From the NCBI GenBank assembly GCA_964636325.1, contig CAZWRV010000024.1:4409-68408 (forward strand): 64,000 nucleotides of DNA, read 5' to 3'. Below the pieces are notes generated by a model. It made no database searches and was not told the DNA's origin. It saw only the letters and a list, made by a program, of their open reading frames with translations. The stretch comes from CAZWRV01 sp964636325 (lineage in GTDB: Bacteria > Verrucomicrobiota > Lentisphaeria > Victivallales > GWF2-50-93). Of this stretch, positions 25,763-33,629 are shown piece by piece. The translations under genes and the position numbers were made by a program. Each line of letters opens with the position of its first letter. The first letter of the stretch is position 1.

Positions 25763-25936
25763 AATGATGTTTCTGCAAGCAACCATGTTGATGGATTGAA
25801 AGCTGCGCTTGATGCCGAAAACGAACAGTCGACGCCGGCGCAGCGGGGAATCACGACAACGGCCGAAGGGGATTCAATCGTCGTCAGGCTTCTGGTTCCG
25901 GCGAGGGATTTCCGGCTTCTCGATATCTTCCCATGA
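25763..25936 (+). pseudogene. coding-like remnant between pseudopilin and URO-D gene
   Basis: The 326-nt gap 25720-26045 has no intact gene. From 25763 to a TGA at 25934-25936 one frame stays open and reads as protein (VDGLKAALDAENEQ ... DSIVVRLLVPARDFRLLDIFP), with no start codon signal. Just after it AAAGGAGA precedes an ATG (25947) that opens only an 8-residue frame. A hairpin CCTGATT/AATCAGG (25738-25757) follows the pseudopilin gene. I read this as the tail of a decayed gene; its family is not recognised. Confidence 0.4.
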
Positions 25937-26045
25937 AAGGAGAAGATGACAATGATCGTGGATTACGGTTAACATTGAGCTGATAGCGATATTATATATG
26001 TTGAGGGGGATGGTGAATATAGGATTGGCATGACATATAAAATCT

Positions 26046-27143
26046 ATGAACTCACGGGAGCGATTTCTTGAGACAATGACATTCGGCCGACCGGACAGGC
26101 CGGCCGAGGGCGACTACTTCGCATATCAGTCCACGCGCGACCGGTGGGAGCGGGAAGGGCTCCCGAAAGGCGCCGATCTGAACAGATATTTCGGCATGGA
26201 TTTCTATCCCTTCGGAAACCCGTGGCGAATCCCTGTGTCGGCCGACATAATACCCGCCTTCGAAGAGAAAATATTGGAGGAAACCTCGGATTTCACGGTC
26301 AAGAGGACAGTCTCTGGCGACGTAGTGAAAATCCTGAAGAACGTTCTCCCGCCGGCCATGCCGCAATTCATTTCGCATCCGCTTTCGTCGGAAGACGACT
26401 GGAAGGATTTCAAGCGCAGGCTTGATCCTTCGTCGCCTGGACGTCTGCCGGAAGAACAGCTCTCAGAGCCTGCAGCCTTGAACAGCCGGGATTACCCGCT
26501 CGGCATCTGGGCCGGGGGAACTTACGGACTTATGAGGAACTGGTGGGGCGTTGAAAACATCTCATTGCTCTTCTACGACAATCCGGCGCTAGTCGAGGAG
26601 ATGGTCGAGACGCTGATACATCTTTACGGCGGGCTCTTCGACAAGGTGGCGGGGACCGGCGTCAAGCTGGACTGGGTGATGTTCTGGGAGGACATGGCCT
26701 ACAAGACCGGGCCGCTGATTTCTCCCGGACTCTACCGCAAGTTCTGCCTACGCTTCTATCAAGTGATGATGGAAAAAATCCGCAATGCCGGAGTCCCTGT
26801 TGTGATGCTCGACTCCGACGGATGCATCGACGAACTGATCCCGATGTGGCTGGAATTGGGCATAACCGTCATGCACCCGCTTGAAGTCGCAAGCGGAATG
26901 GACGTCGTCCGGCTCCGGAGAGAATATGGGAAACACATAGGTTTTTTCGGCGGGATAGACAAACGGGCTCTGGCCGGGACGAGGGAGGACATCAGGAGGG
27001 AGGTCTTTCCAAAACTTGAAGCCTGCCTCGGTGAAGGCGGCTTCATACCTGCATGCGACCACGGCATACCACCCGATGTTTCATTGGACAATTATCGCTA
27101 TTTCCGGGATCTTGTCAGAAAATCAGGAGAAAGGTATGGTTAA
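26046..27143 (+). CDS. URO-D-fold methyltransferase-like protein 1
   Basis: A 365-aa member of the uroporphyrinogen decarboxylase/MtaA superfamily, a TIM-barrel fold used both for heme synthesis and for methyl transfer to or from corrinoid proteins. Recognisable parts are MNSRERFLETMTFGRPDRP at the N-terminus, LDSDGCIDELIP near 258, MHPLEVASGMDV near 280, FFGGIDKRAL near 303 and CDHGIPPDVSLDNY near 340. The HxC...C zinc motif of MtaA-type methyltransferases is absent; the equivalent places have DSDG and CDHGIP. This family is common in sugar-degradation loci of Lentisphaerota and its substrate is unknown. No Shine-Dalgarno sequence is seen. The 3' end overlaps the next start by 8 nt. Confidence 0.83.
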   Translation: MNSRERFLETMTFGRPDRPAEGDYFAYQSTRDRWEREGLPKGADLNRYFGMDFYPFGNPWRIPVSADIIPAFEEKILEETSDFTVKRTVSGDVVKILKNVLPPAMPQFISHPLSSEDDWKDFKRRLDPSSPGRLPEEQLSEPAALNSRDYPLGIWAGGTYGLMRNWWGVENISLLFYDNPALVEEMVETLIHLYGGLFDKVAGTGVKLDWVMFWEDMAYKTGPLISPGLYRKFCLRFYQVMMEKIRNAGVPVVMLDSDGCIDELIPMWLELGITVMHPLEVASGMDVVRLRREYGKHIGFFGGIDKRALAGTREDIRREVFPKLEACLGEGGFIPACDHGIPPDVSLDNYRYFRDLVRKSGERYG

Positions 27144-28227
27144 TTCTGCTATATCGCCGAGGTGTCGCTTTCATAATGCCATGCGTTTCAAGGCCGTTGA
27201 CCGCTTGCCGATCCTCACATGGGGATTATGGAAGGAGACGGAGCAGCGCTGGTTGAAGGAGGGCATGAAAAATGTCGAGGAGGAGTTTTCCCTCTTCGAC
27301 GGACCTATGCAGAGTTGCTGGCTATATGGAAAGTTCCAGGGCCCTATCCCGCAGTTCGATGAGATTCTCCTGGAGGAAACCAACCAATATCAGGACTTCC
27401 AGAACTATATAGGGCAGGTCGAAAGGCGCTTCAAGGAGCAGACATCGATGCCGCATTTCCAGAAATATCCTGTTGCCTGCAGAAAGGACTGGGAGGAATA
27501 CAAGCGCCGATTCAATCCGTCGAGCCCGGGACGTTATCCTGCTGACTGGGATATCCAGGTTCAGAAACGCATATCCGAAGCGGCTTGCGAGATCCGCGGC
27601 CTGGCCGCCTGGGGATACTACGGATTTCTCAGGGAGATGTTCGGTCCGGAAAATCTTTCATACATGTATTATGATGATCCGAACCTCATCGCCGAGATGA
27701 ACGAGTTCTGGGAGGACTACACCATTAGGCGCCTGGAGAAAGGCATCCGTGCAATGGAATTCGACTACGCCTTAATATGGGAGGACAACTGTTATAATCA
27801 TGGAATGCTCCACTCTCCGGATATCTTCAAGAAGTTTATGGCGCCGCATTACCGCCGACTTGTTGAATTCTTCAACCGGCAGGGGATTGACATCATCAGC
27901 GTCGACAGCGACGGGAATGTGACAGAATTGATCCCTCTATTGCTAGAGGTCGGCGTGACGGCGATACATCCTTTTGAAGTGGCCGCCGGCATGGACGTTG
28001 TGAAGATCGGGAAGGAGTATCCGGAACTTCAAATATGGGGAGGCATCGACAAGAGGGCGCTCGCCATGGGGCCTGCTGCCATCGACGCAGAACTAAAACG
28101 CGTAATCCCCGCGATGAAGAAGCGCGGAGGATACGCCGCGGGCCTTGACCACAATATCCCGTCCGACATTTCCCTTGAAAACCATCGCTATTATATGGAT
28201 AAACTTATGGAGATGGCCCGGTGTTAG
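27136..28227 (+). CDS. URO-D-fold methyltransferase-like protein 2
   Basis: A 363-aa paralogue of the preceding gene, with the same landmarks: FKAVDRLPILTWG (opening), WEDNCYNHGMLHSPDIFKKF, VDSDGNVTELIPLLLE, IHPFEVAAGMDVV, GGIDKRALAMG and GLDHNIPSDISLENHRYY. It likewise lacks the HxC zinc motif. The ATG at 27136 lies inside the end of gene 1, with GGAGA 7 nt upstream, so the pair is translationally coupled and may act as a heteromer or on successive substrates. A longer open frame reaching 27016 is rejected because it overlaps gene 1 by more than 120 nt. Methyl transfer is suggested by the fold but not shown. Confidence 0.83.
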   Translation: MVNSAISPRCRFHNAMRFKAVDRLPILTWGLWKETEQRWLKEGMKNVEEEFSLFDGPMQSCWLYGKFQGPIPQFDEILLEETNQYQDFQNYIGQVERRFKEQTSMPHFQKYPVACRKDWEEYKRRFNPSSPGRYPADWDIQVQKRISEAACEIRGLAAWGYYGFLREMFGPENLSYMYYDDPNLIAEMNEFWEDYTIRRLEKGIRAMEFDYALIWEDNCYNHGMLHSPDIFKKFMAPHYRRLVEFFNRQGIDIISVDSDGNVTELIPLLLEVGVTAIHPFEVAAGMDVVKIGKEYPELQIWGGIDKRALAMGPAAIDAELKRVIPAMKKRGGYAAGLDHNIPSDISLENHRYYMDKLMEMARC

Positions 28228-28291
28228 AATGCAAACTACGTCAGAACGGAAACCCGTATGTGGACGAATGTAATAATACGTGAGGATTATT

Positions 28292-30466
28292 ATGGGAGAA
28301 AGATATATCTCAAAGAATCAACCTGCTTCTCTTCCCTTCCTTGCAGAATTATCTGCCCCGGTTCATGCACGCTGTATCCGCAACAAACAGCGTGGCTGCC
28401 GGAATGGTGAAGCCGATCTTTCGGCGGGTGTCCGGATTGAGGTGGGAGAGCCGATCCGAAAGGCGCTGGATAGATCGATAAAGGACTTCATGCGTTTCAT
28501 GTCCTTCTCAATGGGGCTTGGCTCACGCCCCGGTTCTTATCCTGTGGCTTTAAGAACGGCCGCAATCAAAGGAATAGAAGATGACGAATCATATCAGGTC
28601 GAAGTTAAAAAGGACCGCTGCAAGATTGTTGGTGTTGGAGTTGAAGGAATCAGAAGGGCGCTGATTCACCTCGAAGATGAAATGTCGTCGCGTCGGGGGC
28701 CGTTCCTGCCAGAAGGAACTGTCACGAGGGAATGTCGCGTAAAAGTTCGAATTTCACGCTCGCCATATGCGACATATAGGTTCGGAACCGGCTGGGAGCT
28801 TGAAAACGACGGGGACTTTTATCCGGACGAATACCTGAACCGATTGGCTCATGCCGGTATCAACGCCATATGGGTCGCAGGTTTTTTCCAGAACCTGATA
28901 GCCACGAAAAGCATCCCGGAGCTTGGACCGAAGAAAACGCGACTCGGCAAGCTCCGCAGCCTTGTCGAAAAGGCCGCTCTTTATGGGATAAAGGTATATT
29001 TTTTCTGCATGGAGCCGCGCATAATCCGGAACCGGAAGATATTTGAAAAGTATCCTGACATACGCGGGGCTCAGTTCCCCCTCTCATGCTCGTTGGGTGA
29101 AACTGCGCTCTGCACGTCGGCGCCGAGGGTGCAGTCATACCTCCGAGAGGCATCCGCCGAACTCTTCCGCTCCGCGCCGGGACTTGCCGGAATCATAGAC
29201 ATATTCGCAGGCGAACGCGCCACCAACTGCTGGTTTGACGAGGAGATTGTCAAGGGCTGTCCTCGCTGTTCCCAAAAAACGCAGTGGGAAGTCCTGTCCC
29301 AGCTTATTGGCTGCCTGAACGAAGGCATGAAGTCGGTCAGTCCGGACGCGGAATTCCTAGCATGGGATTACTCAAGCATCTCAACCGACGTGAAGCTCAG
29401 GATCATGGAGAATGCCAGCCCCGACATCGTATGGCTTGGATGTTTCGAGCACGGCGGCAGGACAAGCCGCTGCGGGAAGAAGTTCGTAATGGATGAATAT
29501 TCGCTCTCATATGCCGGTCCTTCAGAGCCGTTCAAGGCACTAGCTGCCGGTGCGCGAAAAAGCAGAAGGCGAATATATGCGAAACTTCAGATCGGTACGA
29601 CATATGAGCAGTCATCGCTTCCATACATCCCAGTCCCATCCGGCGTCTTTAGAAAATTCCATTCGATGAGACGCCTTGGGGTTGATGGGGCCATGTTGAG
29701 CTGGATAATAGGCGGGTTCCCGAGCTTGATGTTGAAGGCGGCAGGACTTGCCTCTTTCTGTCCGGTGGGAAGTGAGGCCGATTTCATACGGCGCCTTGCC
29801 GCAATTGAATGGGGCGAGGAAGTCTCCGCGCCGGTTGCTGCGGCATGGAGGCATTTCTTCAAAGCATACAGCCTTTATCCGGCGATGAACGATGTCTTCT
29901 ACTACGGACCGATCACAAGGTGCCCCGCGTATCATCTGCGGTTGGATACCGAAAACAGGAGGGCGACTCCCTACAACTTCGGAATCACAGCCGACCGGGA
30001 TATCCAGCCTTTCGAAGACAATCCCACGCGCTGGCTGGGCATATTCACGGAGAAAGAGCTGATCTCATGCTTCCGTTCAATGGCGGAAGAATGGGGAAAA
30101 GGGCTTAGGCTTTTGAAGCATGCCGCAGAGCGGAGCCGGGAGGAAACGGCGCTGCGCCAGCTCGGCGTGGCCAAGGCCGTATGGATACAGTTCAGATCAT
30201 GCGCCAATGTAATCGAATTCTACACCATTCGCAACCTCAGCGCATGGCGCGAAAAGACAAAAGGGAAGTCTCAAAGGGCCAGGATGCGGGCCATCGCGAT
30301 CGATGAAATATCCCTGGGCAGCCAGATGATCAAACTTCTGAGACACGACCCTACGCTGGGCTTTCAATCCGAGCTGTATTATTTCTCGTTCTCGGAAAAT
30401 CTTATCGCCGCCAAGATCCGCCACACCCAAAATTTATTAAAGCGCCTGCGGAAGTTAACACCATGA
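28292..30466 (+). CDS. GH20-like putative glycoside hydrolase
   Basis: A 724-aa protein without a signal peptide. The N-terminal 150 residues resemble the small alpha/beta domain found before GH20/GH67-type barrels (VEVKKDRCKIVGVGVEGIRRALIHLEDEM, seen as KIVGVGVEGIRRALIHLED). The barrel starts near FGTGWELENDGDFYPDEYLNRL and includes GINAIWVAGFF, GIKVYFFCMEPR, FLAWDYSSI, IYAKLQIGTTYEQSSLPYIPVP and GAMLSWIIGGFPS. A helical C-terminal domain (about 480-724) follows. No catalytic pair can be named. The ATG at 28292 has TGAGGA 6-7 nt upstream. Remnants of a related gene lie directly downstream. Confidence 0.72.
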   Translation: MGERYISKNQPASLPFLAELSAPVHARCIRNKQRGCRNGEADLSAGVRIEVGEPIRKALDRSIKDFMRFMSFSMGLGSRPGSYPVALRTAAIKGIEDDESYQVEVKKDRCKIVGVGVEGIRRALIHLEDEMSSRRGPFLPEGTVTRECRVKVRISRSPYATYRFGTGWELENDGDFYPDEYLNRLAHAGINAIWVAGFFQNLIATKSIPELGPKKTRLGKLRSLVEKAALYGIKVYFFCMEPRIIRNRKIFEKYPDIRGAQFPLSCSLGETALCTSAPRVQSYLREASAELFRSAPGLAGIIDIFAGERATNCWFDEEIVKGCPRCSQKTQWEVLSQLIGCLNEGMKSVSPDAEFLAWDYSSISTDVKLRIMENASPDIVWLGCFEHGGRTSRCGKKFVMDEYSLSYAGPSEPFKALAAGARKSRRRIYAKLQIGTTYEQSSLPYIPVPSGVFRKFHSMRRLGVDGAMLSWIIGGFPSLMLKAAGLASFCPVGSEADFIRRLAAIEWGEEVSAPVAAAWRHFFKAYSLYPAMNDVFYYGPITRCPAYHLRLDTENRRATPYNFGITADRDIQPFEDNPTRWLGIFTEKELISCFRSMAEEWGKGLRLLKHAAERSREETALRQLGVAKAVWIQFRSCANVIEFYTIRNLSAWREKTKGKSQRARMRAIAIDEISLGSQMIKLLRHDPTLGFQSELYYFSFSENLIAAKIRHTQNLLKRLRKLTP

Positions 30467-30500
30467 AGGGAATTGCTTTATGACATCACAGGAAGGAGTC

Positions 30501-30803
30501 ATGGCCTCGCTAGAATATCGGATTCCAGACCGCATCCCCACATAGCTGCAAAGGATGGCGGAATAGTCGTCGGGACACATTCCATCATCGGGGATACGCC
30601 GCCTGAACTATATTCCAAGTCGGTCCGAGCGTGAAACATCTCAATCTTTGGAAGCACGCGAAGAAGAAAGGTCTTAAAACCGTCGCGAAAGTCCGGCTCA
30701 ACACCTCATGGTGGCGACCAACCACTACGCATACACCTCAAACGACCTGCGCGAGAAAGTCTTGAACTGCGAACACCTGAAGAAATATTATGGGCGGGGT
30801 TAA
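30501..30803 (+). pseudogene. decayed paralogue of the GH20-like gene
   Basis: The 535-nt gap 30467-31001 contains three coding-like pieces in three frames. At 30501 an ATG with GGAAGGAG upstream opens a 14-residue frame. At 30560-30631 the frame reads GIVVGTHSIIGDTPPELYSKS. At 30631-30711 a second frame reads KHLNLWKHAKKKGLKTVAKVRLNTSW (shown in parts: KHAKKKGLKTVAKVRLNTSW). At 30708-30803 a third reads TSNDLREKVLNCEHLKKYYG. The first two pieces line up with the GARKSRRRIYAKLQIGTTYE region of the upstream gene. At least two frameshifts and large deletions are needed, so this is a remnant. 30804-31001 shows no gene. Confidence 0.5.
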
Positions 30804-31001
30804 GTTTTTCCCGCAGGAAGTGTCCAGGACATCCAAGCTCACGATATGCCTGCATGAGCGGACTGCTGAAATATTTTGTATGCAAGAAAAGTTGCCGCAT
30901 TCCTTTAAGAATTATGAATGTTGACAGTGCTATTTCGCTGGCTATCTTATGGGCTTCGCATGAAAAACGGGTTCTCCAATTTAAATCGAAAGAGCTATCC
31001 A

Positions 31002-32090
31002 ATGACGAAGAAGAACGAGAAGGAAGCAGTTAGGAAACTTCGCGTCGCATGCATCGGCGCGGGCGGAATCGCGGGCGCGCACCTTGCGGAATTCGCAAAG
31101 ATGAACGACGTCGAGATCGTCGGCCTCGCCGACCCGATCATGGACTGCATGATCAAGAAGGCCGAGCAGTTCAAGATCCCGCTTGACAACTGCTTCACAT
31201 GCTACAACGAGATGCTCGCCAAGATCAAGCCCGACGCCGTGAGCGTATGCTCGCCCAACGGCGCGCACGCGGCAAACACCATCGCAGCGCTTGAGGCAGG
31301 CGCGCACGTCATCGTCGAAAAGCCGATGGCCATGAACGCCGCCGAGGCGCAGCAGATGATCAACGCCGCGAAGAAGGCGAAGCGCAAGCTCGTCATCGGA
31401 TTCCAGCAGAGATACGACGGACGAAGCACCTTCCTCCGCGAGGCCGTGGCCAGAGGCGACTTCGGCAGCATACTATACGCCAGGGTCCAGGCCCTGCGCC
31501 GCCGCGGCATCCCGAACTGGGGCGTCTTCGGCCGCAAGGAGCTCCAGGGCGGCGGCCCCATGATCGACATCGGCGTCCACGCCCTCGAAATGTGCCACTT
31601 CGTCATAGGTTCCCCCAAGCCGGTAGCCGCCGTCGGCAACTGCTTCACATACATCGGCAACAAGCCAAGCACCGTCAAGTGCATGTGGCCAAACTGGGAC
31701 CACAAGACTTATACCGTAGAGGATCTCGCGGTCGGGATGATCCGCTTCGAGAACGGCGCCATGCTCAACATCGAGGCCTCTTTCGCCGCCCACATCGAGA
31801 AGGACGTCTGGAACTTCAGCATAATGGGCTCCAAGGCCGGCGGCCAGTGGGATCCTCCGATGATCTTCACCGACCTCAACAACTACATGTCCAACATCTC
31901 CCCCAACTTCATACCTGACAACGGCTGGGGCAACATCTGGCCGCAGAAGATGCGCAACTTCGTCGAGCACTGCCTATACAACAAGCCCTCGATGTCGCCC
32001 GCGGAGGACGGCCTCATGGTCCAGAAGATGCTCGACTCCATCTACGAGTCCGCCGCCAAGGGCGGAAAGGAAGTCGCCATAAAGGCGTGA
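31002..32090 (+). CDS. Gfo/Idh/MocA-family oxidoreductase
   Basis: A 362-aa NAD(P)-dependent sugar or inositol dehydrogenase-type enzyme. The Rossmann nucleotide loop is ACIGAGGIAGAHL (about 17-29). The catalytic EKP motif is in VIVEKPMAMN (about 106-115). The C-terminal domain has the GGGPMIDIGVHALE motif, whose Asp/His are expected active-site residues. It is of normal length with no signal peptide, so it is cytoplasmic. I chose ATG 31002 with AAAGAG upstream; an ATG farther upstream lacks any signal. It follows sugar-processing genes and is followed by a family B palindrome that may end the transcript. The substrate is unknown. Confidence 0.92.
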   Translation: MTKKNEKEAVRKLRVACIGAGGIAGAHLAEFAKMNDVEIVGLADPIMDCMIKKAEQFKIPLDNCFTCYNEMLAKIKPDAVSVCSPNGAHAANTIAALEAGAHVIVEKPMAMNAAEAQQMINAAKKAKRKLVIGFQQRYDGRSTFLREAVARGDFGSILYARVQALRRRGIPNWGVFGRKELQGGGPMIDIGVHALEMCHFVIGSPKPVAAVGNCFTYIGNKPSTVKCMWPNWDHKTYTVEDLAVGMIRFENGAMLNIEASFAAHIEKDVWNFSIMGSKAGGQWDPPMIFTDLNNYMSNISPNFIPDNGWGNIWPQKMRNFVEHCLYNKPSMSPAEDGLMVQKMLDSIYESAAKGGKEVAIKA

Positions 32091-32111
32091 ACTCTGTTTC
32101 CGTTGTCGGTT

Positions 32112-32224
32112 GAGCCAATTTCAAAACTCAGTAGGCGGCTCAGCCCGGCTTCGCCCTCCGCGGACGGAATGAGCTCAAACTGCGGAGGGTTGAGCCGTGC
32201 TCAACCGCAACTTGAAATTGGCTC
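32112..32224. repeat. palindromic element, family B, copy 1
   Basis: A 113-bp element with perfect 13-bp ends GAGCCAATTTCAA (32112-32124) and its complement (32212-32224). Inside, CCCTCCGC (32154-32161) pairs with GCGGAGGG (32182-32189), and GGTTGAGC/GCTCAACC (32188-32206) forms a hairpin with a CGT loop. It lies between convergent genes, 22 nt after the oxidoreductase stop, so it could also act as a bidirectional terminator. The rest of the 351-nt gap (32225-32441) holds one more 8-bp hairpin, TCGATTGC/GCAATCGA at 32246-32269, and nothing else recognisable. Confidence 0.85.
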
Positions 32225-32441
32225 ATCTGAATCTTCCGACTGCGATCGATTGCTGCCGACCGCAATCGACCGCAGCCGTAATTCACTTGGAAACTGACAC
32301 CGGACACGGCACGGCATCAATGCCGAACTGGTGCTCCGCGCTCCCAGGCTTGTCATCCGTCCGCGGAATCGGATCTCGTATTTCAAGTTTGTTCTGTTTT
32401 GAGTTATTTGCTCTGGGCCTTTGTGTCTTCGTGTGAGATAT

Positions 32442-33095
32442 TTACTTTCTGGTTTTTACGGTTGCCGCGGCGACGGCGGTGACGGACTTTTCCGGGACCA
32501 TCTGGCATGATTCCGTGAGGCGCAGCTCCAGATTTATCAGTTCGAGGAAGGTGAAGATGAACTTCTGCGCGCCGAGCGGGAAGTCGCCGAATCCGGGACT
32601 GAATCTTGTCTTCCCCATCGCAAGCCCTTCGCGTTCAAGCATCTTGCGCAGAATATCGTTCAGTCCGTCCATCGCGGCGTCGGCGATCTCGGAGGCTGCG
32701 GCGTCCATGATTACAGCCTCGGCCTTACGCGCCTCCCCTCCTGAAAACAGCGAAGAGATTTCCTCGGCGACTTCGCCACCTGCCGTGACTCCCATGACGA
32801 CTGCGAATTTCGCGCCGGAAAGGAATTTCGAAATGCTTGCGCCTGGAAGAGTTCCTCCGCACTTAAGGGATGCGCCGTCACCGCTGATGCGGCTGATTTC
32901 CGCCAGCCTGTATGCGCCCCTGCAGCGGCAGAGCGCCGCGGTCCGCGAGACGACCTCGCGGAACATTTTCATGTCCGACGGGGAACGGCGCGTCTTCGCC
33001 CTGTCGTAGCCGAGGCGCCGCAGAATCTCGCGCTCCGGCGGCCGGAACGGTAGGTTGTCGATCAGATGAACAGCATTGTCGAGATTTGTGTGCAT
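32442..33095 (-). CDS. stand-alone MetH-type cobalamin reactivation protein
   Basis: A 217-aa protein matching the activation domain of vitamin B12-dependent methionine synthase as a separate protein. The hallmark is FSPGFGDFPLGAQKFIFTFLELINLELRLTES (key parts FSPGFGDFPLGAQ and LTESCQMVPEKSVTAVAA) at about 160-205. VVMGVTAGGEVAEEI and MDAAASEIADAAMD in the middle are also typical. This domain binds AdoMet next to the cobalamin and supports reductive remethylation of inactive cob(II)alamin. A partner could be a MetH lacking this domain or another corrinoid protein; none is in the window. The ATG at 33095 overlaps the upstream stop as TGATG; an in-frame GTG at 33110 is less likely. Confidence 0.85.
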   Translation of the reverse strand: MHTNLDNAVHLIDNLPFRPPEREILRRLGYDRAKTRRSPSDMKMFREVVSRTAALCRCRGAYRLAEISRISGDGASLKCGGTLPGASISKFLSGAKFAVVMGVTAGGEVAEEISSLFSGGEARKAEAVIMDAAASEIADAAMDGLNDILRKMLEREGLAMGKTRFSPGFGDFPLGAQKFIFTFLELINLELRLTESCQMVPEKSVTAVAAATVKTRK

Positions 33096-33373
33096 CACTT
33101 CACCAGACAAACGAAATATGCAGCCGAGAAAATAACCGCGATCTGGAAAAGAATGGTAGAATAAATAAAAGGGCTCTCAATTAATCCATTGTCAGAAATG
33201 AATAATGGGCATATCCCGGTATTAACGACTTCTTTTTGGGGAGACGAACCAGGATATCTAAAAGCAGGAGGCCCCTTGATCGGTATTATATCCACGACAA
33301 AGAATATGAAGAACAGTATCAAGGCGGTTCTAAATGCCTTTTTCCGCTGGAAAAAATTTATGTCTTTTCCCAT
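33095..33373 (-). CDS. small two-helix membrane protein
   Basis: A 92-aa protein with a basic start (FFQRKKAF) and two membrane segments: TALILFFIFFVVDIIPI (about 16-32) and STILFQIAVIFSAAYFV (about 72-88). It is joined by a loop carrying Cys and Asp residues. The stop codon overlaps the start of the cobalamin reactivation gene (TGATG), a classic coupling arrangement. No family is recognised. The base composition is more AT-rich than its neighbours. A family B element lies just upstream (33386-33499), so the promoter would be inside or beyond it. Confidence 0.55.
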   Translation of the reverse strand: MGKDINFFQRKKAFRTALILFFIFFVVDIIPIKGPPAFRYPGSSPQKEVVNTGICPLFISDNGLIESPFIYSTILFQIAVIFSAAYFVCLVK

Positions 33374-33385
33374 TTTGGCCCCCGC

Positions 33386-33499
33386 GAGCCAATTTAAAAA
33401 CTCAGTAGGTGGCTCAGTTCGGCTTCGCCCTCCACGCCCGAAACGGTCGAAAATTGTGGAGGGTTGAGCCGTGCTAAACCGTATTTTAAAATTGGCTTC
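33386..33499. repeat. palindromic element, family B, copy 2
   Basis: A 114-bp element with ends GAGCCAATTTAAAA (33386-33399) and near-complement to 33499. The inner stem is CCCTCCAC (33428-33435) with GTGGAGGG (33456-33463). Compared with copy 1 the stem changed from GC to AC on one side and from GC to GT on the other, so pairing is kept. The AACTCAGTAGG and GGCTTCGCCCTCC segments are shared with copy 1. The hairpin GGTTGAGC/GCTAAACC has one mismatch. The rest of 33500-33629 shows nothing else. Confidence 0.83.
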
Positions 33500-33629
33500 A
33501 CTCGATTGAATCGATTTAATCGACAGAGTCGGCTGATTCGATTTGTTTGAGATTAGAATTTCGATGTTCTAATTTCGCGCATCCGCAGATTCAGATTCTT
33601 TTTACGGCAATGGGAATTTCGTGGGGCTG

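Noticed and set aside
33189..33467. 92-aa + strand frame over the small membrane protein
   Set aside because: It runs through the family B repeat and is antisense to a frame that has two membrane helices and a coupled stop/start.
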